Source of the DNA: Elusimicrobia bacterium UBA4817
GTDB lineage: Bacteria; Elusimicrobiota; UBA8919
Reading direction: 5' to 3'
Assembly: GCA_002402375.1 (NCBI GenBank)
Contig: DHFT01000016.1
Coordinates: 1 to 32,552, forward strand
Length of the DNA stretch: 32,552 nucleotides
The translations under genes and the position numbers were made by a program. Below, piece by piece: positions 15,287-22,000 of this stretch. The notes beneath the pieces were generated by a model. The model worked only from the letters and a program-made list of their open reading frames with translations, was not told the origin of the DNA and ran no database searches. The stretch's first letter is position 1. Every line of letters begins with the position of its first letter.

Positions 15287-16030
15287 ATGATTTATACAAA
15301 ATCGCCGGATGAAATTATCGGTATGCGTAATGCATGTCGTTTCGCAGCGGAAGTTCGCATCGCAGTCGGGCAAAGTATACGCCCCGGAATTACGACGAAA
15401 GAACTTGAAGATGTTGCCGCAAAAAAGATAAAGTCGCTCGGTGCAAAATCGGCGTTTTTGGGCTACCGCGGTTATCCGGGAATCTTATGCGTTTCCGTCA
15501 ATGAAGTCGTAATTCACGGTATCCCGTCCCGGCAAAAGTTAAAAGAAGGCGATATTGTAGGAATTGATGTCGGGGTAAAATATAACGGTTTTTTCGGCGA
15601 TACTGCCGAAACTTTTCCGGTAGGAAAAATTTCACAAGAAGCCAAGAAACTCCTGTCTGTTTCCGAAGATGCACTTTGTAACGCTATAAAAAGTTGTATC
15701 GCAGGTTGTCGTGTCGGGGATATTTCGTCGGCAATTCAAACGACCGCCGAAGAAAACGGATTTTCCGTTGTCAGGGATTTTGTCGGACACGGCATCGGCA
15801 GAGAGTTGCACGAAGACCCGCAAATACCCAATTACGGAAGTGCCGGAATAGGTTTGCGAATCCCGGAAAATTCCTGTCTTGCTATTGAAGTTATGCTCAA
15901 TCAGGGTGACTGGCACGTGAAAATCCTAGAGGACGACTGGACAGTTGAAACACTTGATAAAAAACTTTCGGCACATTTTGAACATACTGTTTTGGTAAAA
16001 AAGGACGGCTGCGAGATATTAACGAAATAA
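15287..16030 (+). CDS. map: Methionine aminopeptidase, type I
   Basis: Removes the initiator Met from nascent proteins; 247 residues, a normal type I length. Metal ligands lie in GIDVG (first Asp), FFGDTAETF (second Asp), GHGIGRELHEDP (His), the AIEVMLN segment (Glu, with V where many enzymes have P) and FEHTVLV (Glu). The start MIYTKSPDEIIGMRNACR fits the family. The order secY-adk-map-infA is classic. No good SD is visible near the start. Confidence 0.97.
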   Translation: MIYTKSPDEIIGMRNACRFAAEVRIAVGQSIRPGITTKELEDVAAKKIKSLGAKSAFLGYRGYPGILCVSVNEVVIHGIPSRQKLKEGDIVGIDVGVKYNGFFGDTAETFPVGKISQEAKKLLSVSEDALCNAIKSCIAGCRVGDISSAIQTTAEENGFSVVRDFVGHGIGRELHEDPQIPNYGSAGIGLRIPENSCLAIEVMLNQGDWHVKILEDDWTVETLDKKLSAHFEHTVLVKKDGCEILTK

Positions 16031-16090
16031 ACGCGAATAAATAAACGCGAATGTTCGCGAATATTAGCGTTAGATTAGCGATAATCCGCG
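16031..16090 (+). repeat. Intercistronic inverted repeat, ACGCGAATAA family (map-infA)
   Basis: Repeated ACGCGAATAA units with an inner AACGCGAAT-g-TTCGCG and TAGCGTT / AACGC pairing; ends in CCGCGCG. The flank GGTGTT before the infA ATG gives only a poor SD spacing (2 nt). Confidence 0.65.
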
Positions 16091-16097
16091 CGGTGTT

Positions 16098-16322
16098 ATG
16101 CAAAAAGAAGAAAAAATTGAAGTAATGGGCATAGTAAAAGAGGTTTTGCCGTCGGCGATGTTCCGCGTTCAACTTGAAAACGGGCACAGCGTCTTGGCGA
16201 GAATTTCCGGAAAAATGAGGATGAATTATATACGAATTATTATCGGCGACAAAGTAAAAGTTGAACTTTCGCCATATGATTTAACGAGGGGAAGAATTAC
16301 TTACAGGGAGAAGGGCAGGTAA
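16098..16322 (+). CDS. infA: Translation initiation factor IF-1
   Basis: OB-fold factor that occupies the A site of the 30S subunit during initiation; 74 residues, about the usual 72. Family pattern: KIEVMGIVKEVLPSAMFRVQLENG, ARISGKMRMNYIRIIIGDKV and DLTRGRITYR. It lies between map and rpmJ in the standard order. Given the unusual initiation regions in this locus, it is notable that an initiation factor sits within the same cluster, though its sequence looks ordinary. Confidence 0.97.
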   Translation: MQKEEKIEVMGIVKEVLPSAMFRVQLENGHSVLARISGKMRMNYIRIIIGDKVKVELSPYDLTRGRITYREKGR

Positions 16323-16327
16323 AAGGG

Positions 16328-16426
16328 CAATTAAAAATGTAAAATGTAAAATTAAAAATGTAGGTGAAAAGATTTAATAATGATTTTATCCGCAATTTTT
16401 AATTTTTAACTTTTAATTTTTAATTG
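16328..16426 (+). repeat. SD-start bridging hairpin, AT type (infA-rpmJ)
   Basis: Closed by CAATTAAAAAT / ATTTTTAATTG. AAAAGGG lies directly 5' after the infA stop; ATGTTATC (8 nt) leads to the rpmJ ATG. The 5' arm ATG is followed by TAA. Nearly the same internal sequence as the rplF-rplR copy. Confidence 0.88.
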
Positions 16427-16434
16427 ATGTTATC

Positions 16435-16548
16435 ATGAAAGTGCGTTCATCTGTAAAACCGTTTTGTAAGAAATGTAAAATTGTCCGGCGCAGAGGTGTT
16501 TTGTATATTATTTGCAAAAATCCGAAGCATAAACAGAGACAGGGATAA
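16435..16548 (+). CDS. rpmJ: 50S ribosomal protein L36
   Basis: Smallest large-subunit protein, a zinc ribbon; 37 residues, the canonical length. It reads MKVRSSVKPFCKKCKIVRRR and then GVLYIICKNPKHKQRQG, with the C-x2-C, C and H ligands of the zinc-binding (C+) form. It lies between infA and rpsM as usual. Its only SD is the AAAAGGG on the other side of the AT-type hairpin. Confidence 0.97.
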   Translation: MKVRSSVKPFCKKCKIVRRRGVLYIICKNPKHKQRQG

Positions 16549-16551
16549 AAT

Positions 16552-16628
16552 CAATTAAAAATGTAAAATGTAAAATGTAAAATTAAAGTCAAAAACATTT
16601 TTAATTTTTAATTTTTAATTTTTAATTG
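16552..16628 (+). repeat. Intercistronic hairpin, AT type, SD downstream (rpmJ-rpsM)
   Basis: Closed by CAATTAAAAAT / ATTTTTAATTG, but the 5' flank is AAAAT rather than AAAGG. Instead the 3' flank reads GGAGTTAAT, giving GGAG (16628-16631) 5 nt from the rpsM ATG. An informative exception: an SD is present on one side only. Confidence 0.85.
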
Positions 16629-16636
16629 GAGTTAAT

Positions 16637-17032
16637 ATGGCTAGAATATCTGGTGTTGATTTACCAAAAGAGAAAAGAATAGATATAGGTCTTTCCTACA
16701 TATATGGCGTAGGAAGGGTTCTTGCAAAAAAAATTTTAGACGAGGCGAAGATTGACCCGTCAAAAAGAGTAAAAAATTTAACGGAAGCGGAAGTAGGAAA
16801 ACTTGCCGGGATTATTTCATCCGACTATAAGGTTGAAGGCGACCTGCGTCGTGAGATTGTCAGCAATATCAAGCGTTTACAGGAGATAGGGACTTATAAA
16901 GGAATGAGACATCGCAGAAATTTACCGGTCAGAGGTCAGAGAACGAAGACAAACGCGAGAACAAAAAGAGGAAAGAGAAAAACGGTCGGTGCGGTTAAAG
17001 TGGAAGTTAAGAAAGAAAAAGAAGTGAAATAG
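16637..17032 (+). CDS. rpsM: 30S ribosomal protein S13
   Basis: 30S head protein contacting the P-site tRNA and the 50S subunit; 131 residues. Signatures: MARISGVDLPKEKRIDIGL, YIYGVGRVLAKKIL, the GTYKGMRHRRNLPVRGQRTK block, and NARTKRGKRKTVG. A short Lys/Glu/Val tail (EVKKEKEVK) extends beyond the family end, similar in style to the L3 tail. SD GGAG lies 5 nt upstream. Confidence 0.98.
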   Translation: MARISGVDLPKEKRIDIGLSYIYGVGRVLAKKILDEAKIDPSKRVKNLTEAEVGKLAGIISSDYKVEGDLRREIVSNIKRLQEIGTYKGMRHRRNLPVRGQRTKTNARTKRGKRKTVGAVKVEVKKEKEVK

Positions 17033-17035
17033 GGG

Positions 17036-17131
17036 CAATTAAAAATGTAAAATGTAAAATTAAAAATTTAGGTAAAAAGGTTTAATAATTTTATCCACAA
17101 TTTTTCATTTTTAATTTTGAATTTTTAATTG
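17036..17131 (+). repeat. SD-start bridging hairpin, AT type (rpsM-rpsK)
   Basis: Closed by CAATTAAAAAT / ATTTTTAATTG. The 5' flank TAGGGG includes the rpsM stop; ATTTTATT (8 nt) leads to the rpsK ATG. The 5' arm ATG is followed by TAA. Confidence 0.87.
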
Positions 17132-17139
17132 ATTTTATT

Positions 17140-17700
17140 ATGGCTGAAGAAAAATCAGAGGAAATTTTCGCCAAAGGCGAATCCGCCTCTGGCGGAAAAA
17201 AACCAAAAGAGGCGAATGATAATTCGCCCGCTATCAAAGAATCAAAGTCACCGAAGCCGTTGGTAAAAGAGGCATCCGTTTCAAAAGAAACAAAAGAAGC
17301 GGATACTAAACGCGCGGTGTCAGCCCCAAAACATAAATCAAGGAAAAAATTAACTTCAACAAGCGGCAGGGTTTATATCAAATCCTCTTTTAACAATACA
17401 ATCATCACAATTACCGACGATAAGGGCAATGTCATAAACTGGGGTTCCAGCGGTTCCTCCGGTTTCAAAGGAACGAAAAAAGGAACGCCTTTTGCCGCCC
17501 AGATTGCGTCGGCAAATTGTGCAAGAAAAGCGTCTGAAATGGGTTTGAAACAGGTAGCGGTTTTTGTTTCCGGTCCCGGTTCGGGCCGCGAAACGGCTAT
17601 AAGAGCATTACAGTCATCCGGCTTAGCCGTTACTTTTATTAAAGACATTACGCCCATTCCGCATAACGGATGCAGACCGCCGAAACAAAGGAGAGTGTAG
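17140..17700 (+). CDS. rpsK: 30S ribosomal protein S11 with long N-terminal extension
   Basis: Platform protein of the 30S subunit; 186 residues, against about 129 for the family. The normal core begins near residue 70 with KLTSTSGRVYIKSSFNNTIITI and includes SSGSSGFKGTKKGTPFAAQ and the end NGCRPPKQRRV. The first 65 or so residues are a Lys/Glu/Ser-rich, presumably disordered extension that contains a 28-bp palindromic element (17168-17195) encoding AKGESASGGK. The SD AGGGG lies across the AT-type hairpin. Confidence 0.97.
   Translation: MAEEKSEEIFAKGESASGGKKPKEANDNSPAIKESKSPKPLVKEASVSKETKEADTKRAVSAPKHKSRKKLTSTSGRVYIKSSFNNTIITITDDKGNVINWGSSGSSGFKGTKKGTPFAAQIASANCARKASEMGLKQVAVFVSGPGSGRETAIRALQSSGLAVTFIKDITPIPHNGCRPPKQRRV
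17168..17195 (-). repeat. 28-bp double palindrome inserted in frame in rpsK
   Basis: Plus strand reads TCGCC-aaa-GGCGA then CCGCC-tct-GGCGG. It is the reverse orientation of the element in rplR (11653-11680), with identical stems and only loop changes (25 of 28 positions). It lies inside the non-conserved N-terminal extension of S11. Confidence 0.85.
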
Positions 17701-17814
17701 CCGCTCGCAAGCAAATTTTTTTGAGACACTCGTCAGAACTCGTTCTGCAATTTGCTCCTGGAAAGAAGAGGTCGCAAATTGAGGCTCTTCAAAAATTTCT
17801 TGCTTCGCTTGCGA
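17701..17814 (+). repeat. Covarying long hairpin, copy 2 (rpsK-rpsD)
   Basis: Starts directly after the rpsK stop. Outer helix AAATTTTT (17713-17720) / AAAAATTT (17791-17798); inner helix CAATTTGC (17748-17755) / GCAAATTG (17774-17781); ends CGCTCGCAAGCAA / TTGCTTCGCTTGCGA. Here an SD AAGG lies downstream, 7 nt before the rpsD ATG. Confidence 0.88.
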
Positions 17815-17830
17815 TATAAAAGGTGTTATT

Positions 17831-18472
17831 ATGGCAAGATATTTAGGACCTAAATGTAGAAGATGCAGACAAGAAGGTATGCCTTTGTTCTTAAAAGGTG
17901 AAAGGTGCGATACGCCCAAGTGTCCCGTTACCAAAAAGAAAGGACCTCCCGGCCCTCACAGAAGAATGATGAAAAAGCCGACGGAGTACTCCACCCAGTT
18001 GCGAGCCAAACAGCAGGTAAAAAGGACTTACGGGGTAATGGAAAGGCAGTTCAGAAGATATTTTCAGACAGCAGCGAAACATAAAGGCATGACCGGTTTC
18101 AATCTTTTGTTGTCTTTGGAAATGCGGCTGGATAATGTCGTCAGGCGCATGGGATTTTCACCGGCAATTTCCGGCGCCCGTCAGTTGGTTCTTCACAGAC
18201 ATATAAAAGTTAATGATAAAATAATAAACATACCGTCGTACCCTGTGAAAGTAAATGATAAAATCCAACTTACCGATAAAATGAAAGAAAATTTATTTGT
18301 TAAAAAATCCGCGGATGCATCTTCAAAAAAAGGCGTGTCTCCGTGGCTATCGTTGGATGTTTCATCTTTATCCGGTAGCGTTGTAAGACAACCGTTGAGA
18401 GAAGAAATGTCCGTTCCTTACGACGAAGAAAGACCTAATGAACAGTTGATTGTTGAGTTGTACAGCAAATAA
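17831..18472 (+). CDS. rpsD: 30S ribosomal protein S4, zinc type
   Basis: Primary 16S rRNA-binding protein and, in E. coli, repressor of the alpha operon; 213 residues. MARYLGPKCRRCRQEG at the N-terminus, with Cys 9, 12, 26 and 31 forming the zinc site of the C+ form. It has an S4 RNA-binding domain from about residue 100 (LEMRLDNVVRRMGF, SGARQLVLHRHIKVND). The SD AAGGTG is 7 nt upstream after the hairpin. Gene order rpsM-rpsK-rpsD-rpoA-rplQ is the normal alpha operon. Confidence 0.98.
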   Translation: MARYLGPKCRRCRQEGMPLFLKGERCDTPKCPVTKKKGPPGPHRRMMKKPTEYSTQLRAKQQVKRTYGVMERQFRRYFQTAAKHKGMTGFNLLLSLEMRLDNVVRRMGFSPAISGARQLVLHRHIKVNDKIINIPSYPVKVNDKIQLTDKMKENLFVKKSADASSKKGVSPWLSLDVSSLSGSVVRQPLREEMSVPYDEERPNEQLIVELYSK

Positions 18473-18481
18473 TAATAGAGG

Positions 18482-18548
18482 CAGTAAGTGGGAAGTGGGA
18501 AGTGGGAAGTGGTTTTACTACTCCCTACTTACTACTCACTACTTCCTG
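18482..18548 (+). repeat. SD-start bridging hairpin, AAGTGGG family (rpsD-rpoA)
   Basis: 5' arm CAGTAAGTGGGAAGTGGG with two further GAAGTGG units; 3' arm ACTACTCCCTACTTACTAC and on to CTG (18546-18548). GAGG (18478-18481) abuts it; ATGTTAA (7 nt) leads to an ATG at 18556, which opens a four-codon frame rather than rpoA. Confidence 0.85.
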
Positions 18549-18555
18549 ATGTTAA

Positions 18556-18570
18556 ATGGGGGTTATATAA
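18556..18570 (+). other. Four-codon leader frame (MGVI-stop) before rpoA
   Basis: The ATG at the standard position after the bridging hairpin reads MGVI and stops at TAA 18568-18570, one base before the rpoA ATG at 18572. Removing one G from the run of five G at 18558-18562 would put this ATG in frame with rpoA (MGLYKMRLP). It is either a coupled mini-ORF or a single-base indel. Confidence 0.5.
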
Positions 18571-18571
18571 A

Positions 18572-19531
18572 ATGCGGCTTCCTGACATAGTTGGACCTCA
18601 GAAGATTGAAAAAAATATTTCTTCTGATTGGACTTACGGAAAGTTCGTTGTTGAGCCATTTGAGAAGGGTTACGGGCACACGGTCGGGCACTCTATTCGT
18701 CGCATACTTTTGTCGTCGTTGGAAGGCGCTGCCGTTATTGCCACCCGTATAAAAGGCGCCTCGCACGAGTTTGCAACTCTGCCGGGTGTTGTTGAAGATG
18801 TGATGGGCATAATACTTAATCTTAAAAAAATAAGATTTAAGATGTATAATGATGAAGTTCAGACGCTGAAACTGTCCGTCTCAAAAAGCGGTCCGGTTCT
18901 GGCATCCTCTTTTGAAGCAAACTCAAACATAGAGATTATCAACGGTGAACAGGTCATTGCTACGCTTGAATCCGGCGGCTCTCTTGTTATGGAAATTGAT
19001 GTTGCAAAGGGCAAGGGATATTCGCCTGCCGAAAAAAATAAAAAACCCGGACAGCCCGCCGGCACGATGCTCGTAGACGCCGTTTTCACGCCGATTAAAA
19101 AGGTTTATTATGAGGTTGAAAATACCCGTGTGGGTCAGGCGACCGATTATGACCGCCTGATTCTGGAAGTATGGACCGACGGTTCAATAAATCCCGAAGA
19201 TGCACTTCTTTTTTCGGCGAAACTTTTAAGCGATTCCGTTAAAATTTTTATAAGTTATGATGAAGAGGAAAAAGCGGCATCAAAGGCGCTGGCGCCATCA
19301 ATACCGGCAGAATCCGGAGGGATTTCCGGTGATATTCTAAATCAGTCGGTTGAAATAATAGAACTTTCAATCCGCGCTGCCAATTGTCTAAAACAGGCAA
19401 AAATAAAGACAATAGGTGAGTTGACTCAGAGGACTAAGGAAGAACTTCTCGCATATAAAAATTTCGGAAAGAAATCGCTTGATGAAATAGAAATGAAACT
19501 TAAGGAATTAGGGGTTTCGTTAAAGGAGTAA
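18572..19531 (+). CDS. rpoA: DNA-directed RNA polymerase subunit alpha
   Basis: Assembly scaffold of RNA polymerase; 319 residues from ATG 18572. The N-terminal domain includes FVVEPFEKGYGHTVGHSIRRILLSSLEGAA, and the segment VENTRVGQATDYDRLILEVWTDGS. The C-terminal domain (about residues 255-319) has ELSIRAANCLKQAKIKTIGELTQ and KNFGKKSLDEIEMKL. GGGGG lies 9 nt upstream and may act as SD. A true start at 18556 is possible if the G run is miscounted or mutated. Confidence 0.97.
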   Translation: MRLPDIVGPQKIEKNISSDWTYGKFVVEPFEKGYGHTVGHSIRRILLSSLEGAAVIATRIKGASHEFATLPGVVEDVMGIILNLKKIRFKMYNDEVQTLKLSVSKSGPVLASSFEANSNIEIINGEQVIATLESGGSLVMEIDVAKGKGYSPAEKNKKPGQPAGTMLVDAVFTPIKKVYYEVENTRVGQATDYDRLILEVWTDGSINPEDALLFSAKLLSDSVKIFISYDEEEKAASKALAPSIPAESGGISGDILNQSVEIIELSIRAANCLKQAKIKTIGELTQRTKEELLAYKNFGKKSLDEIEMKLKELGVSLKE

Positions 19532-19536
19532 AAAGG

Positions 19537-19609
19537 CAGGTAAGCGGTAGATGGTAGACGGTAAATGATTTTCCGTCTCCCGTCTCCCGTTTACCATTTA
19601 CCGCCTCTG
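19537..19609 (+). repeat. SD-start bridging hairpin, GGTAGACGG family (rpoA-rplQ)
   Basis: 5' arm CAGGTAAGCGGTAGATGGTA; 3' arm CCGTCTCCCGTCTCCCG, then TTACCATTTACCGCCTCTG. AAAAGG is directly 5' after the rpoA stop; GTGTTTAT (8 nt) leads to the rplQ ATG. The close relative at 8152-8231 has lost its CTG end. Confidence 0.83.
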
Positions 19610-19617
19610 GTGTTTAT

Positions 19618-19968
19618 ATGAAAAACAAAAAAAACAGAAAAATAGGAAGAACAACCGAGCATCGTTTTGCAATGTTGAGAAACATGTCCGTTTCGCTTGT
19701 TAAAAACGAGTTGGTTAAAACCACCCTTCCCAAAGCAAAGGAACTGGTAAAATTTGTTTCAAAAATTATAACCGCTGCGAAAAAAGGCGGTATGGCAAAC
19801 AGGCGGCGCGTTTTAATAGATATAAAATCGCAGCCGGCAATGGAAAAATTATTCGGTCCTCTTGCTGAAAGATACAAAACCCGTTCCGGCGGTTATACCC
19901 GTATTTACAAATTGGGCCGTCGTCTTTCCGATGGTAGCGAGATGGCGGTTGTGAAGTTGGTGGAATAA
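19618..19968 (+). CDS. rplQ: 50S ribosomal protein L17
   Basis: Tunnel-exit protein of the 50S subunit; 116 residues. Signature: KIGRTTEHRFAMLRNMSVSL near the start, VKTTLPKAKELVKFV, and the end YTRIYKLGRRLSDGSEMAVVKLVE. This is the usual last gene of the alpha operon, but here an AT-type bridging hairpin of the same kind links it to mreB with no terminator visible between. Confidence 0.97.
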   Translation: MKNKKNRKIGRTTEHRFAMLRNMSVSLVKNELVKTTLPKAKELVKFVSKIITAAKKGGMANRRRVLIDIKSQPAMEKLFGPLAERYKTRSGGYTRIYKLGRRLSDGSEMAVVKLVE

Positions 19969-19972
19969 AAGG

Positions 19973-20042
19973 CAATTAAAAATTAAAAATTAAAAATGTT
20001 TTTTACCTCAATTTTACATTTTTCATTTTACATTTTTAATTG
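19973..20042 (+). repeat. SD-start bridging hairpin, AT type (rplQ-mreB)
   Basis: Closed by CAATTAAAAAT / ATTTTTAATTG with AAAAGG directly 5' after the rplQ stop and ATTTTATT (8 nt) before the mreB ATG. The 5' arm has ATT in place of the decoy ATG found in other copies. Confidence 0.88.
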
Positions 20043-20050
20043 ATTTTATT

Positions 20051-21079
20051 ATGTTTGATTTTATTTTCTCGCTTTTTTCAAATGATATGGGAATTGACCT
20101 CGGCACGGCTACGACGCTTGTCTATGTAAAGGGTCAAGGCATTGTTTTAAGAGAACCATCGGTAGTTGCGTATAACAGGGACAATCAGGAAATAGAGGCC
20201 ATCGGGGAAGAAGCAAAAAAAATGGTCGGAAAGACACCCGCATCAATTGAAGCCATAAGACCTCTAAGAAACGGAGTCATCGCCGATTTTGACATCACCG
20301 AAAAGATGATCCGGTATTTTATCAAAAAAGTTCACAACAGAAAAACTCTTCTTCATCCGAGAATTGTAATAGGTATCCCGTCGGGAATTACGGAGGTTGA
20401 GCGCCGCGCTGTCCGTGAGGCGGCGGAACAGGCAGGCGCCCGCGAAGTTCATCTTATTGAAGAGCCGATGGCTGCGGCAATCGGCGCAGGTCTTCCTATT
20501 CACGAGCCGTCGGGTAATATGGTTGTTGACATCGGCGGCGGTACCACCGAGGCGGCGGTTATTTCTTTGGGCGGGATGGTTGTTTCCGACTCAATTCAAA
20601 TTGCCGGCGACGAATTTGACGAAGCAATCGTTTCGTTTTTCAAGAAGAATCACAATCTGGCTATCGGTTACAGAACGGCGGAAAATATCAAAATACAGAT
20701 AGGATCCGTCTTTCCTCTTCAGAAAGAGGAGACAATGGATGTTAAAGGGCTTGATGTAATACAGGGTCTTCCGAGGACGATAAATATCTCAAGCAAAGAT
20801 ATAAGAACCGCACTTATGGAGCCGGTTAAAGCAATCGTTGAAATGGTAAAAGGGGTTCTTGAAAAAACTCCCGCCGAACTTGCGTCGGAATTGGTTGACC
20901 GTGGAATCGTTATGGCTGGCGGAAGTTCTTTGACCCGCGGTATGACCGACCTGCTCTCAAAAGAAACACATCTTCCCGTTTATCTCGCGCAAGACCCTAC
21001 CACCTGTGTCGTTTTGGGAACGGGCAAGTACTTGGAAGAACTTGAGAATATAAAAAAAGCGCGAAAACGGCTTGAATAG
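20051..21079 (+). CDS. mreB: Rod shape-determining protein MreB
   Basis: Actin-like cytoskeletal ATPase that guides lateral wall synthesis at the inner membrane; 342 residues, standard. Phosphate-1 motif GIDLGTATTLVYV near residue 14, connecting segment RPLRNGVIADFD, VIGIPSGITEVERRAV, phosphate-2 DIGGGTTEAAV, and adenosine motif IVMAGGSSLTRG. The hydrophobic start MFDFIFSLFSND may help it bind membrane. It leads a mreB-mreC-mreD-mrdA-rodA cluster that directly follows the ribosomal genes. Confidence 0.98.
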   Translation: MFDFIFSLFSNDMGIDLGTATTLVYVKGQGIVLREPSVVAYNRDNQEIEAIGEEAKKMVGKTPASIEAIRPLRNGVIADFDITEKMIRYFIKKVHNRKTLLHPRIVIGIPSGITEVERRAVREAAEQAGAREVHLIEEPMAAAIGAGLPIHEPSGNMVVDIGGGTTEAAVISLGGMVVSDSIQIAGDEFDEAIVSFFKKNHNLAIGYRTAENIKIQIGSVFPLQKEETMDVKGLDVIQGLPRTINISSKDIRTALMEPVKAIVEMVKGVLEKTPAELASELVDRGIVMAGGSSLTRGMTDLLSKETHLPVYLAQDPTTCVVLGTGKYLEELENIKKARKRLE

Positions 21080-21084
21080 AGAGG

Positions 21085-21187
21085 TAATTAAAAAATTAAA
21101 AATCAAAAATCAAAATGACAAATTAAAATTCAAAAATTTTTGATTTTGGATTATCATTTTACATTTTTCATTTTACATTTTTAATTG
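21085..21187 (+). repeat. SD-start bridging hairpin, AT type (mreB-mreC)
   Basis: Closed by TAATTAAAAA / TTTTTAATTG (one T-G wobble). AGAGAGG lies directly 5' after the mreB stop; ATTTTACGT (9 nt) leads to the mreC GTG at 21197. Inner arms repeat AAAAATCAAAAATCAAAAT and complements. Confidence 0.85.
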
Positions 21188-21196
21188 ATTTTACGT

Positions 21197-21997
21197 GTGT
21201 CTAAAAAAAATCCCATTGTTATACTTTCGCTTTATCTGGTAATATCCATAATAATTTTAAGTTTCAACTTAAATCCCACAGTCAAGGCGATGCGGGATTT
21301 TTTATTTTACATCGTGGTAACTCCGTACTCAAAAGTAAATTATACGGTTTCCTCCGTCGGGAATCTCGGCGCCAATATAAAAGAAATGGTTAATTCACAT
21401 CAGGAGGTTCTGGAACTTAAAAACCAAAATCAAAAATTATTGCATGATTTGGTCAAGTTAAAAACACTTGAAATTGAAAACAAACGCCTGACGGAACTTT
21501 TGGGTTATAAAAGAAACATAAACCGCAAAACGGTAATCGCCAGAATAATAGCAAAACCGCCGCAGCAGTATTATAAATCATTGCTCATTGACAAGGGCTC
21601 AGAAGATGGTTTATCGGATAACAGGGCGGTCTTCGGATTTTATAAAGGAAAATTCGGCGTGGTCGGGCAGTTAACAAATGTTGAAAAAAATGTCTCAATG
21701 GTTTTAACTATTACAAACCGCATTTCAAAAGTGCCGGCCCGGATTGTGTCCTGTGCCGTTGACGGAATTGTTATAGGTAAAGAAACGTCGGAATTGGAAA
21801 TGATTTGGATTCCCGCAGATAGCGAAATAAAAATAGGCGATGAAGTTGTGACATCTTCCGCATCGGATATTTTTCCTTCCGGTATCCCTATCGGAATTAT
21901 TGTGTCAATAAACCGGACAGGCCATCTTCCTTTTGTAAAAGCATCCATAAAACCGCACATACCGGCATTTCAACTGACGGATGTTTTTATTGAGTAA
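21197..21997 (+). CDS. mreC: Rod shape-determining protein MreC
   Basis: Periplasmic scaffold that links MreB to PBP2/RodA; 266 residues from GTG 21197, chosen because it lies 9 nt effective distance from AGAGAGG; an in-frame TTG at 21185 sits within the hairpin arm. One N-terminal membrane span (IVILSLYLVISIIILSF), then a coiled coil (EVLELKNQNQKLLHDLVKLKTLE, about residues 64-90), then the beta-rich MreC domain with VIARIIAKPPQQYYKSLLIDKG and DGIVIGKETSEL. Family length is normal. Confidence 0.96.
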   Translation: MSKKNPIVILSLYLVISIIILSFNLNPTVKAMRDFLFYIVVTPYSKVNYTVSSVGNLGANIKEMVNSHQEVLELKNQNQKLLHDLVKLKTLEIENKRLTELLGYKRNINRKTVIARIIAKPPQQYYKSLLIDKGSEDGLSDNRAVFGFYKGKFGVVGQLTNVEKNVSMVLTITNRISKVPARIVSCAVDGIVIGKETSELEMIWIPADSEIKIGDEVVTSSASDIFPSGIPIGIIVSINRTGHLPFVKASIKPHIPAFQLTDVFIE

Positions 21998-22000
21998 AGG

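Noticed and set aside
18482..18548. Tandem AAGTGGG units as a CRISPR array
   Set aside because: Units are 7 nt with no spacers, and there are complementary units in the opposite arm; no cas genes are present.
2949..19617. Intercistronic hairpins read as transcription terminators
   Set aside because: They lack a U-tract after the 3' arm, lie between genes of one conserved operon, and end a fixed 7-9 nt before start codons, which terminators would not.
21185..21196. TTG at 21185 as mreC start, and similar TTG starts at 22114 (mreD) and 28716 (smpB)
   Set aside because: They fall within a hairpin arm, a hairpin tail and a promoter -35 box respectively; later GTG or ATG codons fit the spacing and family N-termini better.
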